From Candidatus Gerdarchaeota archaeon (GTDB lineage: Archaea > Asgardarchaeota > Heimdallarchaeia > JABLTI01): a DNA stretch of 6,896 nt. Position 1 is the first letter of the stretch. Each line of letters opens with the position of its first letter. A model generated the notes under the pieces. The model was not told where the DNA came from. It ran no database searches and worked only from the letters and a program-made list of their open reading frames with translations. The DNA is taken from assembly GCA_016840905.1 (NCBI GenBank), contig JAEORM010000033.1:1-6896 (forward strand), read 5' to 3'. A program made the position numbers and the translations under genes. Shown here one piece after another: positions 5,545 to 6,896 of this stretch.

Positions 5545-6306
5545 TCATTTCTTCTCTAGTTTTCTTATTTTATCAATTGCTGTTCCAGGCATTACTCCTT
5601 TAGGGCAAACAGCATTACAGGCAAAGACCTTTTCACAAGCAGGAACGCCATCTTGAGCGTTAACTCTGGTAAGAATTTCCTCCCGATGTTCTTGTGTGAC
5701 TCGAGTATCATCAATGAATCTAAATGCTTTCGCTAATGCTGCGGGACCGAGATAATTCTTTTTCTTTCCAGAAACAGGGCATGTCCAACATAAACCACAC
5801 AAAATACAGTAAACCATTTGTTCAATTCTTCTAGCATCTTCGTAAGACTGACTTGATTCAGGTGCTTCATCTTTTATTTGGCGTTCAAAATAAGGTTTAA
5901 CTTCACGGTAAAATGTCCAAAATGGTTCCATATCCACAATTAGATCTTTTACTACTGTCATATTAGGTAGTGGTTCTATAAGTATCTCTGCTTCGGAGTC
6001 CCAATCTAATATATCCCCAAAACTAATATTTGGTACCCTAGCATGTCTCTTATTTTCCACAGGATAAACTTGTGTTTTGCAAGCAAGCTGTGGAAATTTA
6101 TTAATCGTCATTCCACAAGATCCACAAATAGCTCCTCTGCAGGAGTATCTAAAAGCTAATGTATGGTCAAAATTATCTTGGATATAGAATAATACTTCAA
6201 GTATTGTCATACCAGGAGTGAGTGGTACCTTATATCTTTCATATTTTGGTTTGGTATTAGGTTCTGCTTGTCTAAATATCACAAATGTTTGTTCCTTTTT
6301 GTTCAT
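5545..6306 (-). CDS. sdhB: Succinate dehydrogenase/fumarate reductase iron-sulfur subunit
   Basis: This 253-residue subunit passes electrons between the flavoprotein (SdhA/FrdA) and a quinone or other carrier through three iron-sulfur clusters. The N-terminal 2Fe-2S site is canonical: Cys56, 61, 64 and 76 in SCRGAICGSCGM plus LAC. The C-terminal domain has Cys167, 170, 173 and 176, then Cys224, 230 and 234 (CEKVFACNAVCPKG), for the 4Fe-4S and 3Fe-4S sites. The spacing of the first group is odd: Cys173-x2-Cys176-Pro, where the family usually has x3. The Trp pair that follows this motif in E. coli SdhB is absent, and Glu225 replaces the His after the first Cys of the second motif. The start codon overlaps the sdhA stop by one base (TAATG), and GGAG lies 11 nt before the ATG. 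sdhB versus frdB cannot be told from this fragment. Confidence 0.93.
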   Translation of the reverse strand: MNKKEQTFVIFRQAEPNTKPKYERYKVPLTPGMTILEVLFYIQDNFDHTLAFRYSCRGAICGSCGMTINKFPQLACKTQVYPVENKRHARVPNISFGDILDWDSEAEILIEPLPNMTVVKDLIVDMEPFWTFYREVKPYFERQIKDEAPESSQSYEDARRIEQMVYCILCGLCWTCPVSGKKKNYLGPAALAKAFRFIDDTRVTQEHREEILTRVNAQDGVPACEKVFACNAVCPKGVMPGTAIDKIRKLEKK

Positions 6307-6896
6307 TAATACACACGCTCCTTTATCTCAAAAATACCTAAAGTTACCGGTTTTGTTTCCATTACCAAGCCATCCTTTATTCTTGAAACTAACGAATGTA
6401 CCAGATATTCTTTATCTATCCTTTTTGGATAATCTATACGATAGTGAGCTCCTCTACTCTCTTTACGCCAAAGAGCTGCAAAAGCAGTTACTTCTGCAAT
6501 ATCAATCATATTACGAAGTTCTAAAGCTCTAATTAATCCAAAATTAAACTTACGTTCATCTGTTTCGATTTGCATATTTCGAAATTCACTTTGAACTTGT
6601 TTTAAATCATTGAGAGCTATTAACAAACGATTTTCATCTCTATAAACACCAACATTTTTATCCATGGTATTTTTCATCGCATTTCTAATTTCAACTGGTT
6701 TTTTGCCAGTATTTGAATTCCAATCTTTGAATAAAGATTCAACCATTTGATAAGCTGAATTTTCCGCTGTTTCTTTCTCTTTCTTAGAACCTATCTCTTG
6801 TTTGCCTTTTTTCTTAATCAATCGTCCTATATGACGTCCGAAAACAACAGTTTCTAATAGAGAATTCCCACCCAATCTATTTGCACCATGAACAGA
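6306..6896 (-). CDS. sdhA: Succinate dehydrogenase/fumarate reductase flavoprotein subunit, C-terminal part (5' truncated by window)
   Basis: The last 196 residues of the FAD-binding catalytic subunit, which interconverts succinate and fumarate. The frame is open to the right edge. It begins SVHGANRLGGNSLLE, the conserved substrate-site motif with the dicarboxylate-binding Arg (fragment residue 7). The C-terminal domain contains LRNMIDIAEV (about 124-133), ESRGAHYRIDYPKR (146-159) and the typical ending KPVTLGIFEIKERVY. Most of the FAD-binding N-terminus, including the flavin-linking His, lies outside the window. In YPKRID an Ile replaces the usual Asp before the last Asp (commonly YPKRDD). 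The TTG at 6873-6875 is an internal Leu codon and not the start. The gene overlaps sdhB by one base. Whether the enzyme works as dehydrogenase or reductase cannot be told here. Confidence 0.94.
   Translation of the reverse strand, partial: SVHGANRLGGNSLLETVVFGRHIGRLIKKKGKQEIGSKKEKETAENSAYQMVESLFKDWNSNTGKKPVEIRNAMKNTMDKNVGVYRDENRLLIALNDLKQVQSEFRNMQIETDERKFNFGLIRALELRNMIDIAEVTAFAALWRKESRGAHYRIDYPKRIDKEYLVHSLVSRIKDGLVMETKPVTLGIFEIKERVY

Noticed and set aside
6218..6532. Plus-strand open frame of 104 codons across the sdhA/sdhB junction
   Set aside because: It is antisense to two firmly identified genes, has no ribosome site or family pattern, and is best explained as a shadow of their codon use.
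6873..6875. TTG as a start for a short flavoprotein fragment
   Set aside because: The conserved HGANRLG motif spans it in frame, so it is an internal Leu codon of a gene cut by the window edge.
1..6896. CRISPR array, mobile element or defence system
   Set aside because: No regularly spaced repeats, terminal inverted repeats, transposase, integrase or recognisable defence genes are visible on either strand.

Overview
The window is AT-rich and protein-dense and looks archaeal. Several genes have Shine-Dalgarno-like GGAG or AGGTG sites. One gene has a TATA-like box about 25-33 nt before its ATG, which would fit leaderless transcription. Two small proteins resemble PRC-barrel domains, and the sfsA, sdhAB and fumC copies fit an archaeal genome. 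An Asgard-type or other mesophilic archaeon is possible, but the sequence alone does not fix the lineage.

The left part (1-2001) is read on the plus strand. It holds the 3' part of sfsA (a PD-(D/E)xK nuclease-family protein), a 96-residue PRC-barrel-like protein, and a TauE/SafE-family membrane transporter. The transporter carries an unusual loop of about 90 residues, split into a strongly basic and a strongly acidic half. The middle (2020-3047) is a divergent pair: an unrecognised, mostly helical protein of about 184-189 residues on the minus strand, and a second small PRC-barrel-like protein on the plus strand that starts at TTG. The 137-152 nt between them must hold both promoters, and it contains a perfect 7-bp inverted repeat plus a third copy of the same heptamer.

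The right part (3075-6896) is a tight minus-strand operon. In order of transcription it reads sdhA/frdA (only the last 197 codons, including the stop, are in the window), sdhB/frdB, fumC, then a membrane-bound YdjM-type predicted metal-dependent hydrolase. sdhA and sdhB overlap by one base (TAATG), sdhB and fumC are one base apart (TGAaATG), and the hydrolase follows 27 nt after fumC. The first three genes encode two consecutive steps, succinate/fumarate interconversion and fumarate/malate hydration, which run as part of the TCA cycle or in reverse. No membrane-anchor subunit follows sdhB. The SdhB-like protein has a shortened cysteine motif (C-x2-C-x2-C-x2-CP instead of C-x2-C-x2-C-x3-CP).

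The gene content is mostly recognisable metabolism and transport. I see no CRISPR array, transposon, integrase, tRNA, rRNA or phage module, and no gene-free stretch over 300 bases. The points most worth a second look are the TauE insert, the SdhB cysteine spacing, the pair of small PRC-like proteins, and the repeat-bearing divergent intergenic region.
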